From contig NZ_NESJ01000014.1 in assembly GCF_003063645.1 (NCBI RefSeq), forward strand, positions 62,001-126,000: DNA of 64,000 nucleotides, in the 5' to 3' direction. The translations under genes and the position numbers were made by a program. Positions 10,001 through 18,473 of the stretch are shown here, in pieces. Below the pieces are notes generated by a model. The model made no database searches, was not told the DNA's origin, and saw nothing but the letters and a program-made list of their open reading frames with translations. The stretch is from Limnohabitans sp. 2KL-51. GTDB taxonomy: Bacteria > Pseudomonadota > Gammaproteobacteria > Burkholderiales > Burkholderiaceae_C. Position 1 is the first letter of the stretch. Every line of letters begins with the position of its first letter.

Positions 10001-13000
10001 AGATCTGAAAGGCCGTCTGAATGAACGACACTTCGGCAACCTGCATCACGGACTATGAAGGCCAGTCGCTCGATCGGGTGGGCAGGGTCAAGCAGCACGA
10101 AACCAGCGCGTGCCTTCATAATTCCCAATACTGAGACTGGAAGATCCCAACTGCGCTCGACTAAAACTGCGACGACTTCTTGGGGAACAGCACCTGAAGC
10201 CATCAGTCTGCAACTCAATGCGTCAGCCGCCGCCCCAACGTCCTGATACGAACGTACGGTCTCTCCGAGCACGCAAGGTGCTTGGGGTTGTTTGTGGCGC
10301 CATTGTTCAAAATGCTGTACCGCGCTCAGGGTAGCTCGGGGGATCAGCAATTTTTCAGGAAGCACCAGGAAATCCAGTGCCCGATGAGGCTGGTTGCAGA
10401 CACGTTCTAAAAGAGACTCAATCTCTTGAAGCCATAGCCCAATTTGATTCTCGTCCCAAAGTGCTGTTCGGTATTGCAACCGCAGCGCCATACCGGCGGC
10501 GTCCTCTGATCCCGTCAAGATAAGTTCAAAAGGACTCACCGGCAATTCGACTTCTTCAGCGGTCCATCCTGCACGATTCAAGGTGGTTTCGAAATCGTAC
10601 AAGTCATCATGTGCAATAAGAACTTCAAATAACGGATTACCGCCCCCCTCGCGAGGTACTTGAAGATGCTCAACTATTCTGTTGAAAGGCATCTCCGCAT
10701 GATCGAATGCGGCTACTGCTTGCTGCCGCACGGTATCGATGAGCTCTAAAAAAGATGACCGCGGGTCTAATTGAATCCTTAAAGGGATGGTGTTGACGAA
10801 TAAGCCAATCTGGTCAGCCAAGGCAGGATGATCTCTGCCCGCATGCACAGTCCCCATCACAACATCACGGGCTCCAGTGCAACCCCATAACCAAAGACGC
10901 CACGCTGCGGTGAGTACTTCAAAGCCGGTAACACCTCGTTCTCTGCAAAGGCTTCTGAAGGCCGCATGTCCAGCAGGAGAAATAATGCGCTTTGAAGTAT
11001 GCCCGGACATGTCAGCGAACGATTCTCGTGTTCGTGGCCTGCAACTGGGCAAAAGTAATTTTTCAGGCAAATTAGCGAGTTCGTTACGCCAGAAGTCCAG
11101 AAGAATTTGTGAATTTTCCGTTCTTTGGTGGTGCCATGCTGCGTAGTCCGCATACTGTATTGGCAGAAGAGGCAAGAACAATGGTTCGTTTGAATCAAGT
11201 TCGGCCGCATCCAAGAGAGCCAAGAAATCACGCATCCAGACCGTGATCGACCAATTGTCTCCAATTGAATGGTGCATTGAAACGATCAACGATCCGCCTT
11301 CGTCCGTCAGCACCAAGGCAACTTGCCATAAAGGTGCACGCGAAAGTTCAACTCTCACGTTAACGAATCGAAGCGCCATCTCTTGAAGCGATAGATGAGA
11401 GACAACTCTTCCTCGCAGGTCATGCAATTCCAACAGGGGACTTAAATTGTCCGAAGTGACGATCGTGAGTGTGCCCTGGGTCTCCTGGATCGCACTCCGA
11501 AGAGACTCATGCCTGTTGGTCAGTTCCTGCAGAGCCTGGCGAACTTTATCTTCATGCAGTGGCTTTGCTCGCTTCAGGATGAAGCCCATGTTGTAGGCAC
11601 TGAGGTCTTCCTCAAACTGATCCAGAAGCCACATTCTTGCTTGCGCATGAGAGGGTTGGCCGCGCTCTTGTTTGGGCAAAACGGCGATGGGCTCTACTTC
11701 TGTTGCAGACCGTAAAAGTTCGGCAAGACCCGAAATGGTCGGAACTCGGAAAAAATCGGCAAGTCGAATGGACCTGCCTTCTGAGTTCGCTATCCGATTG
11801 GTCAGTACGACCGCTTTTAAGCTGTGACCTCCCGAAGAGAAAAAGTCATCTGTCACACCAGGCGACTCGGACAGCCCTAATACTTGCTGCCAGATCGCTG
11901 CAATTCGGATTTCCAAATTGTCGCGAGGTGGAATTTTTACTTTTGCGTTGAATCGGGGCCAATCGGTATTTTTTAACCGATCTTCAAACACAGCACCAGT
12001 TTCATCGCGGATCGGCTCAGACGCCAATACATAAGAATGCGGGAGCGATAGGGCTGTTAGACGGCCAGAAAGTTGTCGATGAATACCCGAAAAGTCTGGA
12101 TGGGTGTCGGCCGCTGGATAAACGAAGACAGTCAGCTTGCCATCATCAATGACGGTTACAGAATGTTCTACTTCTTCGAACACTTCAAGAGCCGTATCAA
12201 TTGCAGCAAGGTCAATCCAACCATCACGGATTCGCAAGTAGCAGTCTTGCTGACCAAGAATATGGACACAGCAAGTCTCATCCGCATTGGCAATCTGTCC
12301 TGTTTCTGTCCATAAGCCCTGATCGTCAACCCTCATCAATTGAGCTGGAACACCTTCAGCGGCTACTCCGCCAAAAATATCAACAAGTTTCAACTCTGGA
12401 TCGTTTGGGCGCGATTGCAACGGGCCCATCGACAGGTTTCCAATATATTCGTCAGGGACAGAGCAGGAATGTCCAATGAGGTGGAGCAAGCCTTGAAGCC
12501 ATCTGTTCGCTGTGGGCTCATCCGCTATAGATTTGTGGCAATCGAAGTCGAGCAAAACATTTCCGCTGAACTCAAGCAGATTGAAGAACAAGCCGGTCTT
12601 AACGTAATTCAAAGGCAATGGCTGAGGCACGGTGCTCAAGCCGCTGAAACTCAACTGTAATCCGGGGTCTATATTAAAAAGCGCGGTGACGGGAAATCCA
12701 ATTGCACTTTCGGACATGAACAGTTGATGTGCATTCTGTCGAGACCGAGCAAGTTCATCTTGTATGACCTGCACGGCTTGGCGAAATGTCATCTTGTTTT
12801 CAAACTCTATGTCCAATGGCATGGTCACTGAGGCCATTCCAACCATCAATGGCAGTCCTGCAAGTCCGTGACCCGCAATGGGAACTCCAATGCCTAGACG
12901 AGTTTGGTTACTCAGACGTGCCAGGAATACGGCATAGGCCGACAGTAAAACTGTAATGTGAGAAACACCGAGTAAGCGTCCACAACGACGCGCTGCGACC

Positions 13001-13995
13001 ATGATATTCTCTTTGGATATATCTGGTATTTTTCTTTCACTGGCATTTACTTGGGATTCAAAATCATTTGTTAACAAAGGATTTTTTAAATGAATTCGTG
13101 ACCCACGGAAACCACTCAGTGGTGAGGAGTGAGGAAAAATGAGAGGTGGGGGCGGCGTTAGATGACTATCAATTGGGAGTTCGCTGTCATGAGGTTGAGC
13201 TAAATTGGAAAACCAATTTGCGAATTCATGCCACTGCGACGCTTCAGGAAGATCGGGTTGTAGACCCAAACGCAATTTATTGTAGATATCTGCCCATTCA
13301 GACAACACTAAACCCATTGACCATCCATCAGCCAGTAGGTGATGGGCCGTCAAGATCAACAACCAGCGATCAGGTGCTATCCGGAGCAATTGTGTACGCA
13401 CCAGTGGCGAGTCATAGGGCCCAAGCGGTCTTTCCAATGAGGATGCAATGCACTCTCTGATATCGGTGTCGACAGGATTGGCATCTGTGATTTCCAAGTC
13501 TCCCGGTGGGAACTCAATTGTGAAGTCACCATTGGGTTTGACTCGCAATTTCAAGCCGTCATGCCTGCTTTGAAGTAATTGCCAAGCATGTGCAAATGCT
13601 GTTTCGTTCAATTCACCATGGAGCTCAAGAGCAACCGTTTCACAATAGGCGTTGGATGCCTCAGGGTTAGATTCAATCAAGGCCAGCAACTCTCGTTGGC
13701 CACGGGAACATTCGAAAGCGGTAGCAGTCGGCAAAGCAGTCTTGAGAGAACCACCGGAATCTACCAAAGAGTTTGATGTTGGTACGGCGCTGTAAGTTGC
13801 TGTATCTGCTGTAGCAGGGTAAGGGTTCTCTTGAATCGGTGGATTCAAGTGATTGTTCCGGTTGCTCAAAAATTTAAGTTGTAGCTCAAAAACACTGGAC
13901 ATGGCCTCCAATTGAGCCTTCATTAACTTTGCAACTGGAGTTGTGATAGTTTTGCGAGGAAAAGAGGAGTTTGTCACAAGGTTTCCATTCTTCAA
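7015..13995 (-). CDS. NRPS with architecture C-[vestigial A]-T-C-A-T-C
   Basis: Protein of 2,326 residues. C1 (about 95-525) carries HHLLADG at 218-224 and an N-terminal sequence like C domains that accept PKS-derived chains. Residues ~535-680 look like only the end of an A domain (a degenerate A8 and A9-A10 region), with no ATP-binding core and no A10 lysine. T1 has S725. C2 has HHSIGDN at 908-914, with Asn in place of the usual Gly. The complete A domain (about 1225-1725, YTSGSTGEPKG near 1384) reads D-A-E-D-M-G-L-C-S-K; acidic residues at the second and fourth pocket positions suggest a basic side chain. T2 has S1783 and C3 has HHAAFDG from H1993. The C-terminal C3 has no A domain in this protein and would pair with the A-T start of the 29051 protein. 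The start codon is TTG with AAAGAG upstream; the nearby ATG is out of frame. Base composition is less AT-rich than its downstream neighbour. Confidence 0.9.
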   Translation of the reverse strand: MKNGNLVTNSSFPRKTITTPVAKLMKAQLEAMSSVFELQLKFLSNRNNHLNPPIQENPYPATADTATYSAVPTSNSLVDSGGSLKTALPTATAFECSRGQRELLALIESNPEASNAYCETVALELHGELNETAFAHAWQLLQSRHDGLKLRVKPNGDFTIEFPPGDLEITDANPVDTDIRECIASSLERPLGPYDSPLVRTQLLRIAPDRWLLILTAHHLLADGWSMGLVLSEWADIYNKLRLGLQPDLPEASQWHEFANWFSNLAQPHDSELPIDSHLTPPPPLIFPHSSPLSGFRGSRIHLKNPLLTNDFESQVNASERKIPDISKENIMVAARRCGRLLGVSHITVLLSAYAVFLARLSNQTRLGIGVPIAGHGLAGLPLMVGMASVTMPLDIEFENKMTFRQAVQVIQDELARSRQNAHQLFMSESAIGFPVTALFNIDPGLQLSFSGLSTVPQPLPLNYVKTGLFFNLLEFSGNVLLDFDCHKSIADEPTANRWLQGLLHLIGHSCSVPDEYIGNLSMGPLQSRPNDPELKLVDIFGGVAAEGVPAQLMRVDDQGLWTETGQIANADETCCVHILGQQDCYLRIRDGWIDLAAIDTALEVFEEVEHSVTVIDDGKLTVFVYPAADTHPDFSGIHRQLSGRLTALSLPHSYVLASEPIRDETGAVFEDRLKNTDWPRFNAKVKIPPRDNLEIRIAAIWQQVLGLSESPGVTDDFFSSGGHSLKAVVLTNRIANSEGRSIRLADFFRVPTISGLAELLRSATEVEPIAVLPKQERGQPSHAQARMWLLDQFEEDLSAYNMGFILKRAKPLHEDKVRQALQELTNRHESLRSAIQETQGTLTIVTSDNLSPLLELHDLRGRVVSHLSLQEMALRFVNVRVELSRAPLWQVALVLTDEGGSLIVSMHHSIGDNWSITVWMRDFLALLDAAELDSNEPLFLPLLPIQYADYAAWHHQRTENSQILLDFWRNELANLPEKLLLPSCRPRTRESFADMSGHTSKRIISPAGHAAFRSLCRERGVTGFEVLTAAWRLWLWGCTGARDVVMGTVHAGRDHPALADQIGLFVNTIPLRIQLDPRSSFLELIDTVRQQAVAAFDHAEMPFNRIVEHLQVPREGGGNPLFEVLIAHDDLYDFETTLNRAGWTAEEVELPVSPFELILTGSEDAAGMALRLQYRTALWDENQIGLWLQEIESLLERVCNQPHRALDFLVLPEKLLIPRATLSAVQHFEQWRHKQPQAPCVLGETVRSYQDVGAAADALSCRLMASGAVPQEVVAVLVERSWDLPVSVLGIMKARAGFVLLDPAHPIERLAFIVRDAGCRSVVHSDGLSDLAKSLVASFSETTQGLAVTPEPLKMLTVHQAGTELFEVPSDLSMRRDDLAYLIYTSGSTGEPKGVLVDHGALSNHLAGITPLSLWTSNDRSLLFATVAVDAVIEQLMLPLVNGASFCILDSERYSPKAFVETWQHWNATIIDVPPVFWGDLINWCIKNPMGIECLSIKTLMTGGEEMTPQRVKGWYDLPFYCGQILNLFGPTETTCSPIIARIAPHHSSRNRIPIGFPIGGRRIRVLNGEGQEVAIGEEGELLIGNESVAQGYLNQPALTAERFVTDEHSTRWYRTGDLVKQRPDGELEYIGRIDRQFKVRGFRIEPGEIEETLRRCEGVQDTAVTFETNDEGGELLAWLVILPGFAPTRSGILRHLSESLPSHMIPKRFKCINHLPLSRTEKLDRQALLQMKSYDLWDDKADSNTEESADSLEKFCQIMAAVVDVPSVNATDNFFTVGGHSLKAIELVARVRENFGVEIRIKDVFNAVTVAELFEITRALKHLVAQPIKPVSRDLPLPASAGQTRLWLLQSQNPSSVAFNMVAGFVIDDQLNLMALQTAYHGVLARHEVLRTRLVMKAGQLTQVIKDSIESQPILIEEWDHACMNAGIQINTDGESDQPDHLDRVHREIGVHLNHVFSEELNRPFSLTSEAPIRLRLIQSTIGFGLVINIHHAAFDGWSATVMLDDLAALYRTACKGEAGQNMAKSGHTADGTLKPLSIQYADYSSWQQTLIPSSHREFWLAQFETETLPELRLSVDHPRPDSPSGQGAIVTGTLSQSSAQKLRDLAIQEGVTLFGVLLTLTVVHLYVQSGQTDFIVGTAVAGRDYPELEGQIGFYVNMLPLRCHINPAQPFHQQVRQFGQLARQALLHQDYPFDALVYEVAHKPSAGRQPFFDVVLNMQNFKPMQLELEGTRTRLLKDRSVSSKYDLMYMIDDLESLDLYLEYASDLFEPLTAQTLADEFLSIATAFAMEPAKTINDLLIPWRKKITDKNIVKEISVLKQTDW

Positions 13996-14090
13996 TCTTG
14001 TACTCTTTCGTTGGATCAGGAGATGAATACAGTCTCAGATCACTCTAATGAAAGATCAAGTGCAAATTCCAATTTTGCAGGTTGTCAGAA

Positions 14091-15239
14091 TTAAGCCATG
14101 GTTTGTAGTGCACTTTTTAGACGTACAAGGCCAGGCTCAATTTGCTCTCGGGGGACAGAGAAATTCAGTCGGAGAAAGGCGGGGCCTTCTTCCTGAAAAT
14201 CTGTGGATGGCACCACGCCGATGCCATGTTGCTCTGCCAGCGCAAGCGCAACAGACAATGAATCTAAACCCATATCAGCCGGAAGCTTCAACGTTGCAAA
14301 AAGTCCAGCCTCTGGTTTTCTCATTAAGACAAGACCCAACCCGCTACAAACATCTATGAACAAGTCGTGATGACTTTGAAGGTATTCTCGGTGCAAGTTT
14401 TCCAACTCTTTCCAATGCATCAAGAGGTGCTCTAAAACATGCTGTCCTGCATTGCTTGAGGAAACACTGACCAGGGCTTTTATGTTGACGATTTCATTCG
14501 CAAAATGCGGAGGGCTAACAAGGAAGCCAAGCCTAAGACCGGGCACTGCCAGAGACTTAGCAAAACTGCCGACGACGAAATGGCGGTCAGTGAAGCGCAA
14601 AGCACTGGCTACCGGAACTCTGCCCAGCCCTAAGGGCTGATAAACTTCATCAAAAATAATTGGTATTTGCAATTCGGATAATGCAAACAATTCTTCGGAT
14701 GTCATGACTGTACCGAATGGATTGCAGGGAGAGTTAACCAACAATACCCGGCCCTTATCAGTGTTCAACTGTTTGATGGCGTTCAGATCGACGACGAAAT
14801 CCTTTCGCAAAGGTATGCTGAATCTGGAAGCGCCAAAAAAATGATGAAGATGCCGGTAGCCAGGGTAACAAGTTTGGCTTGTCAACAGCGCATCGCCCGT
14901 GCGCATCAGGAGTTGCAAAGCCAGCATGATGGCCTCAGTGCCTCCATTGGTGATGCAAACCTGCGAGGGATCGATGGTCACACCTGATCGGTTGCTTAAC
15001 TCTTGACTGATCAACTCACGCAGCTTGAGAGAACCGCTCAGATCCCCGTAACGCAAGACTCTCTCTATCGGTATCGGCGGCGGCTCTTCACCTAATGCTT
15101 TCCAAACATTAAATGAAGATTGCCCCGGTGCAAAATTGACCAATGGTTTTTCTTGGTCTGACCACTTACCCAGCTCGAATATGACTTGGTCAAGCGCGAG
15201 AGTTGGAAATCTCTGTTTTCGATCTGACGGGGCAAGCAT
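14091..15239 (-). CDS. PLP-dependent class I/II aminotransferase
   Basis: Fold-type I aminotransferase of about 382 residues. It has a G-G-T-E-A-I substrate/cofactor loop, N-S-P-C-N-P-F-G, I-F-D-E-V-Y, and the PLP-lysine motif SFAKSLAVPGLRLG, which matches the S-F-S-K-x-x-x-x-x-G-x-R-x-G signature of aspartate-type aminotransferases. I place the start at the ATG with GGGAT upstream; an in-frame TTG two codons earlier is possible. It lies 12 bases after the methyltransferase gene and about 95 bases before the NRPS gene. Next to a 2-keto-acid methyltransferase it probably interconverts an amino acid and its keto acid, so that the keto acid can be methylated at C3 and re-aminated. The substrate is not determined by the sequence; arginine is suggested by the methyltransferase family. 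Confidence 0.85.
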   Translation of the reverse strand: MLAPSDRKQRFPTLALDQVIFELGKWSDQEKPLVNFAPGQSSFNVWKALGEEPPPIPIERVLRYGDLSGSLKLRELISQELSNRSGVTIDPSQVCITNGGTEAIMLALQLLMRTGDALLTSQTCYPGYRHLHHFFGASRFSIPLRKDFVVDLNAIKQLNTDKGRVLLVNSPCNPFGTVMTSEELFALSELQIPIIFDEVYQPLGLGRVPVASALRFTDRHFVVGSFAKSLAVPGLRLGFLVSPPHFANEIVNIKALVSVSSSNAGQHVLEHLLMHWKELENLHREYLQSHHDLFIDVCSGLGLVLMRKPEAGLFATLKLPADMGLDSLSVALALAEQHGIGVVPSTDFQEEGPAFLRLNFSVPREQIEPGLVRLKSALQTMA

Positions 15240-15251
15240 TGTCAATCCCGG

Positions 15252-16289
15252 TCAGTCAGCGCAGCGCAAAAGATAACCTATTTCCAAACCCGTTGAATCA
15301 ACGTTTGTATCCGTAGTCAAGCAAGCAAGAATCTTCAGGCCAGCATCATGAAATACTGCTTCCCAAAATGAAGGACTTTCTAGTTTCTGCAAAGTAAATG
15401 GGTGCAGTGTCGAATAGGGGTTGTAATAGGCCAATCCAAGGCCATCACCCATGTGTTTGATGTCTGCCAGTTTCCCATCAACCTCAATGACCACCAAGGA
15501 TAACTCAGGGAAACGACCGACGAGCCCTTTGAGAAAATCTACAACACCCTGACGCCCAGCTTGCCCCAGAATCTCATGGAGTACAAACCCAATGACTGCA
15601 AAGTTGGGTGACAGTTCGTTATCTACTTTCAGTGCGCTTGCAGCTGTGCCGTGAATAATTGAAACGCGATCATCAAGCCCATGCTGTGTGACCAGCTTAC
15701 GGGCATCTTCACAACTTTCAGCACTGGGCTCGATACCCCAAGCATGCTCCAAACCTTCCAAAGCCAAGCAGAAATAAACCAAATACATGCCGTTCCCACA
15801 ACCGAGATCCAGCAGGCGAGTACAAGCAGTGGGTGACAACGCCATCAGACGACGCGTGAGTGGAATGGCATCGTAGTTCGAAATCCCACAACTGCCAACG
15901 CCGACTTGCCTCAAATCCCTGGGTGCAGGACCAGATTTGGCCATAAGGGCTTTGCCCATACCCATCCAGGTGGGTGTGTAGCCTCCAATCATCATGGTGT
16001 ACCAAGGACGAAATGGCTCTAAGTCAATGGCAGTCTGGCTGAGGCTGACGCGGCTGTTCTCATCTAACTCCACATAACCCTCATTGCGAAGATACAAGAC
16101 AAAGGCTTCAAGTCGCCAACTGTCCATCTCCAGATCTGCCGACACGGTGGCTAAACTGGTGCAGGGCTTTTCCTTTAAATAAGTGAATAAACCTGTTTCG
16201 AAAAACTGGTAAAGCGCTATCGCCAGTGCGTGAAAACGCACCGGCTGCAAGGCATTGACCAGCCCTGTCTCAAAAGTTGCTGCTGTCAT
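15252..16289 (-). CDS. SAM-dependent 2-keto-acid methyltransferase, 2-ketoarginine methyltransferase (MrsA)-like
   Basis: Protein of 345 residues. The N-terminal helical/winged region (1-95) contains A-L-Q-P-V-R-x-H-A-L-A. The Rossmann methyltransferase domain has SAM motif LLDLGCGNGMYL near 166-177, acidic end I-E-P-S-A-E, and later G-F-V-L-H-E-I-L-G-Q and I-E-V-D. Blocks such as VGVGSCGISNYDAIPLTR and the ending D-x-N-V-D-S-T-G-L-E-I-G-Y-L-L-R are, from memory, characteristic of the MrsA family, which methylates 2-ketoarginine at C3 on the way to 3-methylarginine. That assignment rests on recognition rather than a search. The gene is 3 bases from the preceding lipoprotein gene and 12 from the aminotransferase, and so clearly in one operon. 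With the aminotransferase it would supply a beta-methylated amino acid to the assembly line. Confidence 0.8.
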   Translation of the reverse strand: MTAATFETGLVNALQPVRFHALAIALYQFFETGLFTYLKEKPCTSLATVSADLEMDSWRLEAFVLYLRNEGYVELDENSRVSLSQTAIDLEPFRPWYTMMIGGYTPTWMGMGKALMAKSGPAPRDLRQVGVGSCGISNYDAIPLTRRLMALSPTACTRLLDLGCGNGMYLVYFCLALEGLEHAWGIEPSAESCEDARKLVTQHGLDDRVSIIHGTAASALKVDNELSPNFAVIGFVLHEILGQAGRQGVVDFLKGLVGRFPELSLVVIEVDGKLADIKHMGDGLGLAYYNPYSTLHPFTLQKLESPSFWEAVFHDAGLKILACLTTDTNVDSTGLEIGYLLRCAD

Positions 16290-16292
16290 GTG

Positions 16293-18344
16293 TCAGTAAA
16301 ACCAGAGTTGTGGTGAAGTTTTCCTTGACGGCTTAACAGCATTCGCTTTGACTTGAACATCTGGACAAGTTAATGCTGTGGTCATGGATCCTGCTGCAAG
16401 AGTGGCCCCAGTTGCATACTGAATGCATCCCGTGATCTTGCCTGAACCCAGGAGTTTGACCTTGGTGCCATTGATCACCACTTTGCCATCCACCTGACCG
16501 TCGATTTGAACTGTGACATCGCCAGACAGAACGATGTCGCCCTGAATATTGGCAGTATTGGAGACGTTGACCTTGCTGGACACCGCACTGTTCATGACCT
16601 GAACAGCCACTGTGTTGGCACCCATAGAAAGTACTTTACCGCCAAGGGTGAGTTCGCTGCCATTTCCTGTCAAAGTGAATCCGGCAGAACCCACACCAGT
16701 TGATTCGACGACTGAAGGGTTTGACAGGGTCACCTTGCCAGAGTCCCCAATGGTGACCCCAGTCAGGCTGTTGCCAAAGAAGGATAAAGATGGGCGGTCA
16801 ACAGGGCTGTTCTGGATTGCTGCGTCAAATCCCGTCCAAGAATTGGCGTTCGTGGCGGTGACGATATTGGCTTGGGTGAAAGTTTTGCCCGATGGGTTGA
16901 TCACAAGAGCGCTACCAGCAACATTCAATGCGGAGGTTCGAACACTGTCGCCAGAACAATTTCCGCCAGCGCCGTTGCCAACAGTCGGACCAAGGGTAGA
17001 ACAATTACCTGAATTTTCAACGGCAAGACGAATGTTGCGCTCCAGGCTCCAAAGCATGGTCTGTGGATTGAACTTTGACTTGAGAACCCCGTTGTAGGCT
17101 GAACCAGCCCCATACGTTGGGAACCATGATGCAGTGCTCCCACTGTTGGTCATATTGATTGAGAAACCCATTTTCAAAGATGGACTGTAAAAAACAGATG
17201 TAGTCCACGTTGCAATGGATCCGCTATGTCCAAAAAGGTCCGTTGTACCCGTACCAGATGAAACAAGGTTGTAAGTCCCCATGCCGTAACTTGTCGGGAT
17301 ATTTCCCATCAAGCCGCCAGGTTTAACGGTCTTACGCAACTGATGCGAAGAATCGCTGAGTAATTTACTGCTGTTCAAAGCAAGTTCTCGACCCCATAAG
17401 AGCTCCTCTTCAGGTACGGAAATGATTGCGCCTGCGGCCCACGGTACCTTGGGACCAATGAAGGTTACATCAACGCCAGAGGCAGAAGCTTGAGCAAAAT
17501 TTGATGTACTGAACTTACTGTCGGTTACGAACGTTGTTCGAGTCATGCCAAGCTTTTTAATGATTCCATCGTTGATAAGGGACTCTATCTTTTGACATCC
17601 CTTCGATGAGGAGCACGATGCTTTTTCGGCCATCATCGCAGCTAAAACATAGTTGACGTTTGCGTAATCAAAATCGCCGCGGGGTGGCTGGGGAGTTTGA
17701 AGGCCGCACATGTATTTTTGCTGAACCGATGCTTGGACCAGTTTTGCAGGGGTATAGCTGGCATCTTCACCGTAACTTATGGATTCGAACCACTCGTCAA
17801 ATACAGATGCGCCAAGCCCCGGGTAGTTAAGCGACTCTTGGCACAAATAGTCGGTCAAGCCGCTCCGCATCTCAAGCAAATTTCTCAAAGTGATTGCCGA
17901 CGCGTTGGGAACAACCTTGGCCATGTCAGGAAGAATTTCCGACACAGTCTTGTCCAAAGTGATGAACCCCTGATCCACAAGTTGAAGTATCGCTGTCGAA
18001 GTAAACGACTTGGTAAGGCTTCCAATACGATACTGTGATTGAGGATCTGTGGGTATTTTTTTCGCATTGTCTTTGAAACCTACACCACGAAGCCATGTCT
18101 GACCATCGTCGGTCTGGAGGCCAACGCTCATACCTTGCATGGCTGCTGGTTGAGAGCCGGCCATGTCAACTGTGGCGTCAAAAATCTGCTTGATTGAACC
18201 AGTAGGTAGAACGGATGGCGGTGAAGAGGAAGTATCAGATGAACCCCCTCCGCAGGCGGCAACTAAAGTGATCACTGAAGCAGCTAAAAAATGTTTAGCG
18301 AAGCGATGGTGAGTAACGCCACTCAAAAAGTATTCTTTATTCAT
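16293..18344 (-). CDS. Lipoprotein serine hydrolase of the beta-lactamase/DD-peptidase fold with C-terminal extension
   Basis: Protein of 683 residues with a lipoprotein signal: a hydrophobic segment at 18-30 and lipobox V-A-A-C with the acylated cysteine at 31. Its catalytic domain (about 50-440) has the three motifs of serine penicillin-recognising enzymes: SLTK (S109, K112), YAN (227-229) and HSG (373-375). Residues ~480-650 form a repetitive Gly/Val/Ser/Asn-rich extension suggesting a beta-rich passenger, not typical of class C beta-lactamases. The protein should sit in the periplasm, anchored to a membrane. GGAGA lies ahead of the ATG. It is the first gene of the minus-strand operon, so it probably acts on the peptide or its target, as a maturation peptidase, an inactivating hydrolase or a resistance protein. 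It lacks the C-terminal membrane helices of the colibactin peptidase ClbP. Confidence 0.85.
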   Translation of the reverse strand: MNKEYFLSGVTHHRFAKHFLAASVITLVAACGGGSSDTSSSPPSVLPTGSIKQIFDATVDMAGSQPAAMQGMSVGLQTDDGQTWLRGVGFKDNAKKIPTDPQSQYRIGSLTKSFTSTAILQLVDQGFITLDKTVSEILPDMAKVVPNASAITLRNLLEMRSGLTDYLCQESLNYPGLGASVFDEWFESISYGEDASYTPAKLVQASVQQKYMCGLQTPQPPRGDFDYANVNYVLAAMMAEKASCSSSKGCQKIESLINDGIIKKLGMTRTTFVTDSKFSTSNFAQASASGVDVTFIGPKVPWAAGAIISVPEEELLWGRELALNSSKLLSDSSHQLRKTVKPGGLMGNIPTSYGMGTYNLVSSGTGTTDLFGHSGSIATWTTSVFYSPSLKMGFSINMTNSGSTASWFPTYGAGSAYNGVLKSKFNPQTMLWSLERNIRLAVENSGNCSTLGPTVGNGAGGNCSGDSVRTSALNVAGSALVINPSGKTFTQANIVTATNANSWTGFDAAIQNSPVDRPSLSFFGNSLTGVTIGDSGKVTLSNPSVVESTGVGSAGFTLTGNGSELTLGGKVLSMGANTVAVQVMNSAVSSKVNVSNTANIQGDIVLSGDVTVQIDGQVDGKVVINGTKVKLLGSGKITGCIQYATGATLAAGSMTTALTCPDVQVKANAVKPSRKTSPQLWFY

Positions 18345-18473
18345 TAAAAGTCTCCAATAAGAATGGTTTTTATCTTTTTACCAAATGTAATTATTTATTG
18401 CATTTGGTTATTGAATTGCGTGACTGCTTCAATAATCTGAGATTGTAATTCATCAATAAAATAAAAATTTTAT
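18345..18473 (-). promoter_or_regulatory. Putative promoter region of the minus-strand biosynthetic operon
   Basis: This AT-rich stretch of 129 bases separates the decayed transposase gene from the lipoprotein gene and must hold whatever native promoter drives the minus-strand operon, unless transcription enters from the transposon. It contains an 11-base perfect palindrome, AATCT-G-AGATT, at 18434-18444. I could not fix -35 and -10 boxes with confidence. Confidence 0.35.

Noticed and set aside
12060..12660. Overlapping plus-strand frames of about 80-106 codons over the vestigial A-domain region, as hidden small genes.
   Set aside because: The minus-strand NRPS frame is continuous here with recognisable A8 and carrier-protein motifs, and the plus-strand products have no recognisable features.
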